Below are positions 41,721 to 51,612 of a DNA stretch of 64,000 nucleotides, piece by piece. A program made the position numbers and the translations under genes. Origin of the DNA: Bacillota bacterium. Lineage in GTDB: Bacteria > Bacillota > Clostridia > Lachnospirales > Lachnospiraceae. The stretch lies in assembly GCA_023437715.1 (NCBI GenBank), contig JAEZFK010000058.1:1-64000 (forward strand), in the 5' to 3' direction. How positions within the stretch are numbered: position 1 is the stretch's first letter; each line of letters begins with the position of its first letter. Below the pieces are notes generated by a model, which saw nothing but the letters and a program-made list of their open reading frames with translations, searched no databases and was not told the origin of the DNA.

Positions 41721-42119
41721 CTATAATCTGATTTTTTCTTCAAATATCTGCTTTCCCTTTTCCGTGAGCATGGGAAAAATGGCCGTCCATGCCCGGAAAC
41801 GGAACCTTGTCCGGCTTGCGCCCAGCTTTATTTCAATGGCAGACTGCTCGCTCCAGTAGATTTTCATGAAGTAGAAGCTGCGGATAAACGCCAGGTGCTG
41901 GCCCGGAAAGCCTTCCTGCTGGATATTGCGCACATTTTCGCTTATCTGGGATAATTGGGCGAAGTTTTTGAAATAAAATGTATTCTCTTCTCCCATCCTT
42001 TCAAATAACTGAATCCATGCGTCCAGCTCTTCCAGGGTCTTGCAGGGAAAGGGGGGATTGATATGGCCATTCCTGTGGAGGAAACCATAGGGGCGATTTC
42101 CGAGCTGGCCAAGGAAGGG
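41721..42119 (-). pseudogene. 5'-truncated open frame of unknown family
   Basis: Open frame without a start: it runs from a TAA near 42122 through FLGQLGNRPYGFLHRNGHIN and FPCKTLEELDAWIQLFER to a stop at 41721, about 130 codons. The tyrS promoter lies directly at its missing 5' end. An ATG at 41996 could start a 91-residue product but lacks a ribosome site. The text looks protein-like rather than random; I do not recognise it. Likely a remnant. Confidence 0.35.
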
Positions 42120-42134
42120 TATGAAAAATTAGCC

Positions 42135-42163
42135 TTGACAAAAATTATAAAACCCCATATACT
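42135..42163 (+). promoter_or_regulatory. Promoter of the tyrS T-box leader
   Basis: TTGACA (42135-42140), 17-base spacer, TATACT (42158-42163). Expected transcription start about 42170. Confidence 0.75.
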
Positions 42164-42169
42164 AATTAA

Positions 42170-42486
42170 TAATTTCATAATCAAAGAAAAGCGCAGACAA
42201 GAACAAGTAGCAATTCGAAGTACCACACAGAAAGCAGCCGGCTGATGAGAGGCGCGTGGAAAGCGGATTGTGAATACATCTTTGAGCTTCACACCCAACG
42301 GCGGCTTCCGGTTTTGGAGCCATTTGCCCAGTAGGCTGTGACGGATTCCCGCACCCGTTATTGTGCTAGAGTATTCTAATGGTACTTGAAGAGGTAAACA
42401 GCGCGAGCTGTTTATAAACTTAAGGTGGTAACACGAGACTTCAACCTCGTCCTTTTGATAGGACGGGGTTTATTTGTTTTTAAGGA
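42170..42486 (+). ncRNA. T-box leader, tyrosine-specific
   Basis: Stem I landmarks AAGTAG (about 42206) and GATGAGAG (42244-42251) are followed by the specifier in GTGAATACATCTTTGAG: codon TAC (Tyr) at 42275-42277. The T-box bulge AAGGTGGTAACACGAG (42422-42437) precedes the terminator hairpin AACCTCGTCC / GGACGGGGTT with TTTATTTGTTTTT (42443-42483). Uncharged tRNA-Tyr should stabilise the antiterminator and turn on tyrS. Confidence 0.92.
42443..42483 (+). terminator. Regulated terminator of the Tyr T-box
   Basis: AACCTCGTCC and GGACGGGGTT form a stem followed by a T-rich stretch; the competing antiterminator uses the AAGGTGGTAACACG element. Confidence 0.8.
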
Positions 42487-42545
42487 CATTTTGCGTGTGT
42501 ACCAGGCCCGAAGAGCATGGGCGGAAAAACGAAAGGAGAATTGCA

Positions 42546-43769
42546 ATGACGATCTATGAAGAACTGAAAGCCAGGGGCTTAATCGCCCAGGTGACCAATG
42601 AAGAAGAAATCAGCAAAATGGTCAATGAAGGAAAGGCCGTATTCTATATCGGATTTGACCCGACGGCAGACAGCCTGCATGTAGGCCATTTCATGGCCCT
42701 GTGCTTAATGAAGCGGCTCCAGGAGGCCGGCAACAAGCCCATTGCCTTAATCGGCGGAGGAACCGGCATGATCGGAGATCCGTCCGGCCGCAGCGATATG
42801 CGCCAGATGATGACGGCGGAGATAATCCAGCATAACTGTGACTGCTTTAAAAAGCAGATGAGCCGTTTTATTGATTTTTCCGAGGGAAAGGCCCTTATGG
42901 TCAACAATGCGGATTGGCTTCTGGGACTGAATTATATTGAGTTTATCCGTGATATCGGCCCCCACTTTTCCGTGAACCGTATGCTGACGGCGGAATGCTA
43001 TAAGCAGCGTATGGAAAAGGGCTTAAGCTTCCTGGAATTTAACTATATGATCATGCAGAGCTTTGATTTCTACGAGCTTTATAAGCGCTACGGCTGCAAC
43101 ATGCAGTTCGGCGGCGACGACCAGTGGAGCAACATGTTAGGCGGCACCGAGCTGATCCGGCGCAAGCTGGGCAAGGATGCTCATGCCATGACCATCACCC
43201 TGCTTTTAAATTCCGAAGGAAAGAAGATGGGAAAGACCCAGTCCGGCGCCGTATGGCTTGACCCGGAAAAGACTTCTCCCTTTGATTTCTACCAGTACTG
43301 GAGAAATATCGCCGATGCGGATGTCTTAAAATGTCTTCGCATGCTGACGTTCCTTCCGATTGAGCAGATCGATGAAATGGATCACTGGGAAGGAAGCCAG
43401 TTAAACCAGGCGAAGGAAATTCTGGCCTATGAGCTTACCAAGCTGGTTCACGGCCAGGAAGAGGCGGAAAAAGCCCAGAAAAGTGCCAGGGAGCTTTTCA
43501 CCGGCGGCAATGCGGCCAACATGCCTTCCTGTGAGCTGGAAGAAGGGGACTTTACTGACGGCACCGTGGATATTCTGACCATTCTCCAGAAATCAGGTCT
43601 GGCTCCCAGCCGTTCCGAGGCGAGAAGAAATGTGGAACAGGGAGGCGTCACGGTGGACGGTGAGACTGTTTCCGACTTAAAGGCTGTCTTTACCAGGGAG
43701 CAGTTCTCCGGCGAAGGCCTTGTGGTAAAACGTGGAAAGAAGAAATTTGTAAAAGTTGTTGTGAAATAA
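42546..43769 (+). CDS. tyrS: Tyrosyl-tRNA synthetase
   Basis: A 407-residue class I synthetase. HIGH motif variant HVGHF (about 45), the tyrosine pocket around [18 protein letters not shown] and [16 protein letters not shown] variant KKMGKTQSG (about 230), and a C-terminal S4 RNA-binding domain (about 343 onward, [20 protein letters not shown]). Start at 42546 with AAAGGAG upstream. Controlled by the Tyr T-box just ahead and ended by a terminator. Confidence 0.96.
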   Translation: MTIYEELKARGLIAQVTNEEEISKMVNEGKAVFYIGFDPTADSLHVGHFMALCLMKRLQEAGNKPIALIGGGTGMIGDPSGRSDMRQMMTAEIIQHNCDCFKKQMSRFIDFSEGKALMVNNADWLLGLNYIEFIRDIGPHFSVNRMLTAECYKQRMEKGLSFLEFNYMIMQSFDFYELYKRYGCNMQFGGDDQWSNMLGGTELIRRKLGKDAHAMTITLLLNSEGKKMGKTQSGAVWLDPEKTSPFDFYQYWRNIADADVLKCLRMLTFLPIEQIDEMDHWEGSQLNQAKEILAYELTKLVHGQEEAEKAQKSARELFTGGNAANMPSCELEEGDFTDGTVDILTILQKSGLAPSRSEARRNVEQGGVTVDGETVSDLKAVFTREQFSGEGLVVKRGKKKFVKVVVK

Positions 43770-43816
43770 AAAGAAACCGGGATGAATCCGCAAAGCAGGA
43801 TTTATCCCGGTTTCTT
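43769..43816. terminator. Bidirectional terminator between tyrS and the HD gene
   Basis: AAAGAAACCGGGATGAATCC pairs with GGATTTATCCCGGTTTCTTT, with A and T tracts at either side. Confidence 0.8.
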
Positions 43817-43833
43817 TGTCTCTTTTCTTTGGC

Positions 43834-45165
43834 TTAGGGCCATATAAAGGCATCTTCCTGTTTTTTTAGGGAAAGGACAAACTGAAGCTTGTCGGTGAAT
43901 TCCTCCAGCCCAAGCAGGTGTTCATATTCCGTATTCAGCCTTTCGTAAATGCTTAAAACAGGCTGGCACCGCTGGATGGTGGTCTCCAGGATTTTTGTAA
44001 GGTTTTCGCAGGCCATATCAATGATGACCGGGTCCAGAAGATAGTCCTTTTTCATCTTGGTCAGAATGGAAATGATCCGGTCCTCAGGGAAAGAGTCCTT
44101 ATAGCTTCTGGTTCCTGTCAGGGCGCTGATGATGTCCGCAATGGCCACAAGCCTCTCTTCTGTGGTGAGATCATAGGCGGTAAGGCCTCTCGGATAGCCG
44201 GACCCATCCAGCTTTTCGTGGTGGCGGAGGGAAATGCGCTGAATGGTTTCGTCAATGCTGCCGCCGAAAATCTCTTCCGTCAGATTCACATGGGTTTTCA
44301 TGATGGTCATGGCCTGATAGCTTAATTTTCCAGGGTATTCCAGGATTTCTACAGGAATGGCGATTTTTCCCAGATCGTGAAGAAGGGAACCGCAGAGGAT
44401 GTGGTTTAATTGATCTTCATTTAAATTGAGCAGCTTTCCCAGCTCATAGCTGATGCTGATGGTGGACATGGTGTGGGTTACGGTGTGATGGCTTCTGAAA
44501 TCAATGATGAAGACCAGCATTTTCAAGTAGTCCGTAATGTCCTCGTTGGAAAGCGGTGTGCGGGTTAAAAAGTCAAAATACCCCAGGTCCCTTTTCCATT
44601 CCAGGTCCACGGATTCACTGAAATCCAGCTGGGCCGCCAGGTCCACGATGTGAGGCGCGTAATAAGTTCCCCTTCCATCGTTTAAGTAGACAAGAGTTTC
44701 CTGCCAGGACCATTTTCTTAAAGTCATGGAAACGTCGATGGTATCTGCAACGTTGATGAGCTGGGATAAATCCTTGAGCTTGGGGGTGAGGGCCGCTTCA
44801 TCTTCCAGAAGCTCCCAGCGGATGTGGTGCAGGAAGATTGCAGGTGCCAGATCCTTTAGGGGAGAGAAATAACGTATGAAAAGGTAACCGTAGAAGGAAT
44901 GTTCCCAAATATCTTCTGTTTCGAATTTGACGATCCGGGCCATCTCTTCTGTCTTATAGGCTCCGACATCGTGGAACTGGGCTACATAGGAAATGTCGCG
45001 GCACTCCTGTTCGGTATATTCTGAAGTACATTGAAGCATGCGGAAAATAATGTAGGCGACATGGGCGCCGTGTTCCGTAAGCCGCGGATCAATGTAGCCG
45101 CAGAATCTGCGGATAATTCCCAGAATGCTTTTATTATCTATGCTTTTTGTATACTGCATCTGCAT
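43834..45165 (-). CDS. HD-GYP-type phosphohydrolase with two HD-like domains
   Basis: A 443-residue cytosolic protein. An N-terminal HD-like region (HGAHVAYIIF, AQFHDVGAYK, about 30-75) and a C-terminal HD-GYP domain (about 225-400) with HTVTHTMST, LHDLGKIAIP and the full HHEKLDGSGYPRG signature. HD-GYP enzymes break down cyclic di-GMP or related cyclic dinucleotides. The two-domain design without a receiver domain suggests a signalling enzyme with its own sensing half. RBS AAAGGAGG. Monocistronic on the minus strand. Confidence 0.88.
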   Translation of the reverse strand: MQMQYTKSIDNKSILGIIRRFCGYIDPRLTEHGAHVAYIIFRMLQCTSEYTEQECRDISYVAQFHDVGAYKTEEMARIVKFETEDIWEHSFYGYLFIRYFSPLKDLAPAIFLHHIRWELLEDEAALTPKLKDLSQLINVADTIDVSMTLRKWSWQETLVYLNDGRGTYYAPHIVDLAAQLDFSESVDLEWKRDLGYFDFLTRTPLSNEDITDYLKMLVFIIDFRSHHTVTHTMSTISISYELGKLLNLNEDQLNHILCGSLLHDLGKIAIPVEILEYPGKLSYQAMTIMKTHVNLTEEIFGGSIDETIQRISLRHHEKLDGSGYPRGLTAYDLTTEERLVAIADIISALTGTRSYKDSFPEDRIISILTKMKKDYLLDPVIIDMACENLTKILETTIQRCQPVLSIYERLNTEYEHLLGLEEFTDKLQFVLSLKKQEDAFIWP

Positions 45166-45487
45166 ATAGGTTTCCTCCTTTGTAATTGTAATAATAACTC
45201 CGGGATAAGTTTACCACAATAAAACAGATATGGAAAGAAAAAGAAATTATGGGTCCACGGACTTTCCGGACATTCTTTCATATTAAATCAGTTGAGAATA
45301 AATTCAGAGGGAGATATAATGAAATTACTGCTACGGGATCGTATTTTGCCAGCGGGCTCTCCTGACGGCCCGGTACAGGAATCGAAAGGTTTATGGGCTG
45401 GCATAAACTGATAATTGCAAAAAAGGATGCAGGGAACCCCTTTTCCCACAGGGGCCGGTCAAAGGGAAAGTGGATAGAAAATGATTG
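45166..45487. other. Intergenic region ahead of the rhamnogalacturonan regulator
   Basis: No supported gene. It holds the upstream end of the promoter at 45488, and a 30-codon open frame (45319-45411) with GAGGGAG ahead of it, which I do not trust as a gene. Confidence 0.4.
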
Positions 45488-45517
45488 TTTACAAAGAAAA
45501 GGGCCAAAGGATATAAT
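45488..45517 (+). promoter_or_regulatory. Promoter of the regulator gene with shared upstream motif
   Basis: TTTACA (45488-45493), 18-base spacer, TATAAT (45512-45517). The -35 is set in AAAATGATTGTTTACAAA, nearly identical to the motif at the ABC promoter (47979-47997). Confidence 0.6.
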
Positions 45518-45640
45518 CCAGATAAATATAAAAGGGTGAAAAGCTGTTTTGTCATGGGAAAAACGCAAAAACTGCGTTTCGATAATTGCGCGGCTTTTGC
45601 CCTCTTTTTTATACCAAAAAAGAATTCGGAGGGGGAGCAA

Positions 45641-47889
45641 ATGTATATAAGGAGGAAAGGGAAATGGCATCCTTTACTGGAAAAAGCGGCAGATCAGAAC
45701 CAAAAAAGAAATGGAAGAATAGGGCTTATGCGTATCAGAAAAATTATAAGATCCTTGACCTGGGAAAAGCAGATGTTTATCCGGCTGCTGGGGCTGGTGA
45801 CGCTGCCGCTCATTGTTATGGGGATCGTATCGTTTAACATTTATATAAAGGGAGAGACAGCCAAAAACCAGATGGCTTTAAACTCTTACAGCGATGAGGT
45901 TTCCCGGGAATATGAAAATATCCTGTCCTCCTTAAAGGAATATTATATCGAGGCAGCCAGCGGGGAGGATATCCGTTGGCTGGTGCGGCAGGAGGAGGAG
46001 CCCTTTTCCTCTTTCAGTAATTTAAAGAAAGCGCAGAGGATCCTGGAAGGCAATTATTTTATGGCGAAATACATTTCCAATTATGAATTTATCAATGTAA
46101 ATTATGGATGGGTATTTAATAATTACGGAATCTTTTCCTTTGACCAGATGAGAAACCGGGAGGAGACCCAAAGGTTTTTGGAGGAACAGGAAAACATGCT
46201 TTTATCCGTTTACTGGCTGAATGGCAGGAATACCTCTGCGCCCATGTCCGGAAGCATGCGGATCACCAATACGGTAGATACCTCCGGCTTTCGCCTCATT
46301 GTAAAAAAGGAGCGCGGTATTGACGGGATATCCTGGCTTCTTACTGTTAAAATTGATGAGAGCAGGCTGAAGGAAATGTCACAAAACTATAAAAAAATGG
46401 GCTATGACCTATCTATCATCAGCAGAGAAGAAGTGCTGATGGATACAAACCCTGTGATGACGGAACTGTATTTAAAGGATAAAGACCGGGCTCCGGCGGT
46501 TTACAAGGGGAAAAACGGTGAAAAGTACCATATCAGCGTACGGACTGCGGATATCAGCGGACTGACCTATCTGGTGGGCTATAACGGGGAGGAGGTAAAA
46601 AGAGATGCCTTTGCTTTCATCTTCGCCTCCTTCGCCGTGCTGGTGGGCTTTGCCCTGATTCTGGCTGCGGTGCGGCTGACGGCGGTGGCCTTTGCCAAAC
46701 CGCTGCATAGCCTGGAAAAGTTTGTTGACGATCAGGATCAGCAGATAAAAATGCTTCTGGTTTCCAACCTGATTGAAGGAGAACTGAATGTGAAAAGCAT
46801 TGAGGACGGGCTGAAAAAATCAGGTGTTGTCCCCTGGACGGTATACCGGATGATTGCCATAAACTGTAAAGCAGACCAGCCGGATTATTGGTGATCCTCT
46901 CAAACCTTCCGGAGGAGTTAAAGAATGACATTTTCATTGCTCCTGTTTATTACCGGGATAAGCTGATTTTCATTGCGGGGGCAGACAATGATATGGAGGT
47001 GGACCAGAAAACAGCCCTTCTCTACAAGGAGCTTAAGGATTACATGGCAAGCACCTATGGAACTGTCATTGCATCGGGCATCAGCCAGCCCTTTCACAAG
47101 CTCCACCATGTGAAGCGGGCTTACAGTGAGTGCTCGGAAGCCCTGTATAACAGGACCAATCAGGCGGATAAGGGTAATTCCTCTCTGGTTCTCTTTGATG
47201 ATTTCCTGCTTAAGAGTCCGGCAGGAAATGTTTATGACCTGATTCTGGAAAATGAACTGATCCAGGCGATTATAAGCTGCAAAGAGGAGGAATCCGCCTG
47301 CCTTTTCGAACTGGTCATAGACCGGATGGAGAGAAAGAATGTAGTGGGCATTGAACGGAACTTTTATTGGACCAGACTGTTGGCAGCCATATTAAATATT
47401 CCTGTCTCGAAAAATATCCCCCTTTCCGATGTATTTGACAGCGAGCGGTATAATGTACTGAACTCAGTCACCCAGATCTATGATAAAAGAAAGATTATGA
47501 AAGCCGTCATCGGGGAGATCATTTGCCCCATTATAGCCGCCCTGACAAAGGAAAGGCAGAAAGGGGAGGAATCCGAGGTGGTAAAGCAGATGGTAGCCCT
47601 GATTAAGGAAAGCAAGGGAAACTTAAGCCTGAATAACTGTGCGGATCAACTGTCCTATCATCCCAATTATTTAAGCAAGGTTTTAAAAAGGGAAAAGGGT
47701 GTCACATTTACGGACATGGCAAATGAAGAGAAGCTGAAGCAGGCAAAATATATGCTTCTGACAACGGAATATTCCGTTGCCGAGATTTCAGAAAAGCTGA
47801 TGTACAATAATGTACAAAATTTTATACGTTTTTTTAAAAACCATGTTGGTTTTACACCGGCGGCCTTTCGTAAAGAGCACAGGAAATAA
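45641..47889 (+). pseudogene. YesN/AraC-type membrane-associated regulator, frameshifted
   Basis: Two adjoining open frames form one regulator of about 750 residues. First part (45641-46894): strong GGAGGGGG ribosome site, a membrane segment at RLLGLVTLPLIVMGIVSFNI, an extracellular sensing part, and a second segment (FIFASFAVLVGFALILAAV) with HAMP-like follow-on. It stops at TGA after ADQPDYW. The second part (in the -1 frame from 46888) resumes VILSNLPEELKNDIFIAPVY and ends with a two-helix-turn-helix AraC domain (NYLSKVLKREKGVTFTDMAN, NNVQNFIRFFKNHVGFTPAA). The proteins match if one base is restored near 46885-46893. It should control the rhamnogalacturonan operon. Real mutation and sequencing error cannot be told apart. 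Confidence 0.75.
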
Positions 47890-47917
47890 TGGAATAAAAT
47901 GATTGTTCTATTTTCAG

Positions 47918-47963
47918 AGCCTCATAAAACCGCTTACTTATGCGGGATATGAGGCTTTTTTTC
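47918..47963 (+). terminator. Terminator after the regulator
   Basis: AGCCTCATA pairs with TATGAGGCT around a CCGC/GCGG inner stem, followed by TTTTTTT. Confidence 0.8.
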
Positions 47964-47989
47964 CCAAAAAACCGGTCATAAAATGATTA

Positions 47990-48017
47990 TTTACAAACTC
48001 CGGACTTTGTGTATAAA
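47990..48017 (+). promoter_or_regulatory. Promoter of the rhamnogalacturonan operon
   Basis: TTTACA (47990-47995), 16-base spacer, TATAAA (48012-48017). The -35 is embedded in AAAATGATTATTTACAAA, shared with the regulator promoter. Confidence 0.6.
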
Positions 48018-48109
48018 ATGTGCTCACCAAAGCTGCGGCACAAAAACGAAAAACCATCATAATTGCCAATAGACGGAATTATGGAAAAAGAAATGGAAAA
48101 GGAGAGAGT

Positions 48110-49072
48110 ATGGAAAAGATTCAAAGCAAAACAACAGCTAGGGCAGGTACCTGGAAACATGCGGTATCAGCACATAAGTGGCTGTACATTATGATCATCC
48201 CGGGTGTGGTCTACATGGCGGTATTCAAATATCTTCCTATGGGAGGACTGGTCATGGCCTTTCAGGATTTCAGCCCCTATAACGGCAGTTCCATGATAGG
48301 AGCGTTTTTTGACAGCCCTTTTGCCGGCCTTTCTGTTTTCAGGAAATTTTTTACAGGGCCTGATTTTCTGCAGCTCCTTGTGAATACATTATCCATTTCC
48401 CTGGCCAGTCTGATCTTTTACTTTCCGGCCCCTATCATTCTGGCTCTTTTGCTTAATGAGATCAAGAATGCGGCCTTTAAGCGCACGGCTCAGACCATGA
48501 TTTACATCCCCCACTTTATTTCTATGGTAATTGTGGCGGCCCTTACCGCGCAGCTTTTCAGCACCACGGACGGACTGGTGTACCACGGACTGGTGAAGCT
48601 CTTCGGCCGGACAAATGCACCGGATATCATGTCCAATCCAAAGCTTTTTGTTCACATGATTGTAGGACAGAATTTATGGAAAGAGACAGGCTACGGTACC
48701 ATTATCTTTCTTGCAGCATTGTCAGGCGTTGACGTACAGCTTTACGAAGCGGCGGAGGTAGACGGGGCCAACCGATGGCAGAAAATGTGGCATATAACCC
48801 TGCCATCCATCCGGTCCACCATTGTTATCATGCTGATTTTAAGGGTAGGCACTATTTTAAATACAGGATATGAGCAGATATTCCTGATGCAGAATTCCAT
48901 GAACCGGTCGGTTTCTGATGTATTTGACACCTATATTTATACGAAAGGTGTTGTAAACGGAAATTATTCCCTGGCAACGGCGGCCGGTATGTTTAAATCG
49001 GTGGTCAGCATGATTATGGTATTGGGAGCCAATAAGCTGGCAAAGGTATTTGGCGAATCAGGATTTTATTGA
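48110..49072 (+). CDS. Oligosaccharide ABC transporter permease, LplB/YtcP type
   Basis: A 320-residue CUT1 permease with six hydrophobic segments; EAA loop YEAAEVDGANRWQKMWHITL. The LplB-like N-terminus (HKWLYIMIIPGVVYMAVFKYLPM) is characteristic of the transporter family that imports rhamnogalacturonan-derived or complex oligosaccharides. The start at 48110 follows AAAAGGAGAG; a longer frame upstream overlaps the promoter region. First gene of the transport and degradation operon. No ATPase gene is present. Confidence 0.92.
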   Translation: MEKIQSKTTARAGTWKHAVSAHKWLYIMIIPGVVYMAVFKYLPMGGLVMAFQDFSPYNGSSMIGAFFDSPFAGLSVFRKFFTGPDFLQLLVNTLSISLASLIFYFPAPIILALLLNEIKNAAFKRTAQTMIYIPHFISMVIVAALTAQLFSTTDGLVYHGLVKLFGRTNAPDIMSNPKLFVHMIVGQNLWKETGYGTIIFLAALSGVDVQLYEAAEVDGANRWQKMWHITLPSIRSTIVIMLILRVGTILNTGYEQIFLMQNSMNRSVSDVFDTYIYTKGVVNGNYSLATAAGMFKSVVSMIMVLGANKLAKVFGESGFY

Positions 49073-49088
49073 TAAGGAGAAGAAAGCA

Positions 49089-49991
49089 ATGGCAAAGCCA
49101 AACCATATGAAAATTAAAAGAAGCCCAGGCGATCAGGCGGTCCAGATCCTCATTTACCTTTTTTGGGGAGCTTTCGCCCTGGTGACCCTGCTTCCCTTTG
49201 TGTATATCGTGGCAGGCTCCTTTGCAACAGAAAGGGAGCTGACGGAGCGGACCTTTTTCCTCATTCCCCGCACCATATCCTTTAATGCTTACCAGTACAT
49301 ATTTAAAACGGGAGATGCCATACGGGGGCTGCTGAATTCCCTGTTTGTGACCGCAATCGGCGTGACCATCAATATGTTTTTTTCCTGCACCCTGGCCTAT
49401 CCCCTTTCCAGGCCCTATTTCAAGGGAAGGCTTTTCTTTACAAACATGGTCATTGTTACCATGCTGTTTTCCGGAGGAATGGTCCCGACCTATATGCTGG
49501 TTTCCAATGTACTCCATTTGAGAAATACTTTCTGGGCCCTATGGCTTCCGGCGGCAATCAACCCATTTAATATGATCATCATAAAGAACTATTTTCAGGG
49601 GCTTCCTTCGGAGCTGGAGGAGGCGGCCAGAATGGACGGATGCAATGATCTGCAAATATTTGTGAAGATCATGCTTCCCCTTTCCAAGCCTGTGCTGGCA
49701 AGTGTTTCCCTGTTTTATGCAGTGACACACTGGAATTCCTATTTTGACGCCATGATATATATTTCCGACAAGAATAAAGAGGTGATCCAGATTGTGCTGC
49801 GGAGAATCATTTTCATGACCTCCTCTGTAACAACGGAAAGCGGGTTTGACTGGGGGATCTTTGGCATGCCGCCGGAAAAAGCGGTAAAGATGGCTACCAC
49901 CGTGGTGGCTACGGTCCCTATTTTACTGATATATCCCTTTATCCAGAAGTATTTTACACAGGGCGTAATGGTAGGCTCTGTAAAAGGATGA
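49089..49991 (+). CDS. Oligosaccharide ABC transporter permease, LplC type
   Basis: A 300-residue partner permease; EAA loop LEEAARMDGCNDLQIFVKIM, followed by LPLSKPVLASVSLFYAVTHWN, a pattern typical of LplC-like permeases. Six hydrophobic segments. The start at 49089 follows ATAAGGAG. It overlaps nothing but is only 16 bases after the first permease. Confidence 0.92.
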   Translation: MAKPNHMKIKRSPGDQAVQILIYLFWGAFALVTLLPFVYIVAGSFATERELTERTFFLIPRTISFNAYQYIFKTGDAIRGLLNSLFVTAIGVTINMFFSCTLAYPLSRPYFKGRLFFTNMVIVTMLFSGGMVPTYMLVSNVLHLRNTFWALWLPAAINPFNMIIIKNYFQGLPSELEEAARMDGCNDLQIFVKIMLPLSKPVLASVSLFYAVTHWNSYFDAMIYISDKNKEVIQIVLRRIIFMTSSVTTESGFDWGIFGMPPEKAVKMATTVVATVPILLIYPFIQKYFTQGVMVGSVKG

Positions 49992-50028
49992 GCAACAAAA
50001 TTATTCATTATAAAAGGAGAAGTGTATT

Positions 50029-51579
50029 ATGAAGAAAGCATGGAAAAAAGCCTTATCTGCAGCTCTGACAGGAGCCATGGCGCTGTCTCTGACCGCCTGC
50101 GGCGGCTCTGCAAAGACAGATGCAGGAACAACAGCAGACGGAAAGCCAAGTATTACCTTTATGGCTCCCTCTTTTTACGGAACGGATTTAAAAAATGACA
50201 AATCCGACCAGGTCATTAAACGGTACGAGGACTACACAGGCATTCATGTAAACTGGCAATGGGAATCCAATGATACCTACAAGGAAAAGCTTGGACTCAC
50301 CCTTATGGATAAGGACAACATGCCTATGGTTCTTACGGCCTCCGGCGACCTGACGGCCAATGTGGTGGATGCGGCGAGAAAGGGAGCTTTCTGGGATTTA
50401 ACCCCCTATCTCCAGGACAAGGAAAGCTACCCCAATTTATCCAAGGCAAACCCTGACGTATTAAAGGCGCTGACCGTAGACGGAAAAATCATCGGCCTTT
50501 ACCGGGCGAGGGCCATCGGGCGCTACGGCTTTTCCTACCGGACCGATTGGGCGGAGGCGGTTGGAATCACAGAAAAGCCACAGACCGTTGAAGACGTATA
50601 CAACATGCTTTATAAATTCACCTATGAAGATCCTGACGGCAACGGAATTGAAGATACCTATGGCCTGGAAATGACAAAGTATACAGGGCCCATTGATATC
50701 ATCCAGACCTGGTTCGGCACCGGCAACAAGTGGGTGGAAGAGGATGGGAAGCTGGTTCCTGTTCATCAGACAGAGGAATACAGGGAAGCTTTAAAATGGA
50801 TAAGAAAAATCTACGAGGATGGCCTTATCCGAAAAGACTGGGCAACCGTTGATTCAGGAACCTTTTCCGACAGCTGTAAGAAAGGGGAAGCAGGCGCTTT
50901 CATTGATGTTATGGATGGTGCAAAGAGGATCTGGGATTATTACACCATGAACAATGTGAAATCCGTAACAGACCCGTCCCAGAACGCCACCATGACGCTG
51001 GTAGGACCGGTCAACGGGAAAACCCTGGCGACCAGCGGCTTTAACGGCTATTATATGATCACAAAGGCAGGGGCAAAGACCGAAGAGGATGTGAAGAACT
51101 GCCTGCATTTTCTGGATAAGATGTGCGATGATGAAATGCTTGTGCTGGCCGACTACGGACTGGAGGGCGTGACCTATGATTTAAATGATGCGGGGAATGT
51201 GGTGAAAAAACAGGAAATGGAGTCTCAGTATTCTCCGGCTTCAGGGCTGAACCAGAGCGTCTGCTATATCCCCAATCTGGCTTCCATAAAGCCCCAGCTT
51301 GAAAAAACAGACTCCATGAAAGCGCAGGATGAGGCGTATCAATATAATGAGCAGTTTGCAGTACTTAATCCGGCTCTGGGATATCTGGCAAACTCTGAGG
51401 TAAATGCAGAGGTGGGCGCTGACATCGAGCAGATCATCGACGATGCTAGAACCCAATATATCTGCGGACAGATCGATGATGCAGGCCTGGAGGCGGCTGC
51501 AACCCAGTGGCTGGAGAGAGGCGGAGACCGCCTGGTGGAGGAAGTGAATAAGCTTTATCAGGAGGATACGGCAAAATAA
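50029..51579 (+). CDS. Oligosaccharide-binding lipoprotein, LplA type
   Basis: A 516-residue extracellular solute-binding protein. Signal peptide with lipobox LTAC (Cys about 24), then GGSAKTD linker and a two-domain binding fold of the LplA/YtcQ kind (PSITFMAPSFYGTDLKND). Rich in aromatic residues. It follows the LplC gene by 37 bases with AAAGGAG. It is followed in the operon by the polysaccharide lyases, so its ligand is probably an unsaturated or intact rhamnogalacturonan oligosaccharide. Confidence 0.92.
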   Translation: MKKAWKKALSAALTGAMALSLTACGGSAKTDAGTTADGKPSITFMAPSFYGTDLKNDKSDQVIKRYEDYTGIHVNWQWESNDTYKEKLGLTLMDKDNMPMVLTASGDLTANVVDAARKGAFWDLTPYLQDKESYPNLSKANPDVLKALTVDGKIIGLYRARAIGRYGFSYRTDWAEAVGITEKPQTVEDVYNMLYKFTYEDPDGNGIEDTYGLEMTKYTGPIDIIQTWFGTGNKWVEEDGKLVPVHQTEEYREALKWIRKIYEDGLIRKDWATVDSGTFSDSCKKGEAGAFIDVMDGAKRIWDYYTMNNVKSVTDPSQNATMTLVGPVNGKTLATSGFNGYYMITKAGAKTEEDVKNCLHFLDKMCDDEMLVLADYGLEGVTYDLNDAGNVVKKQEMESQYSPASGLNQSVCYIPNLASIKPQLEKTDSMKAQDEAYQYNEQFAVLNPALGYLANSEVNAEVGADIEQIIDDARTQYICGQIDDAGLEAAATQWLERGGDRLVEEVNKLYQEDTAK

Positions 51580-51612
51580 GAAAGCAGGAATATTTTCCGG
51601 AGGTAAATTAAA

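Noticed and set aside
41942..42298. 118-codon open frame on the minus strand
   Set aside because: It overlaps the tyrS promoter and T-box leader antisense, in another frame from the protein-like remnant; no ribosome site or family.
45319..45411. 30-codon open frame after GAGGGAG
   Set aside because: No hydrophobic or domain signal and no conservation evidence; could be chance.
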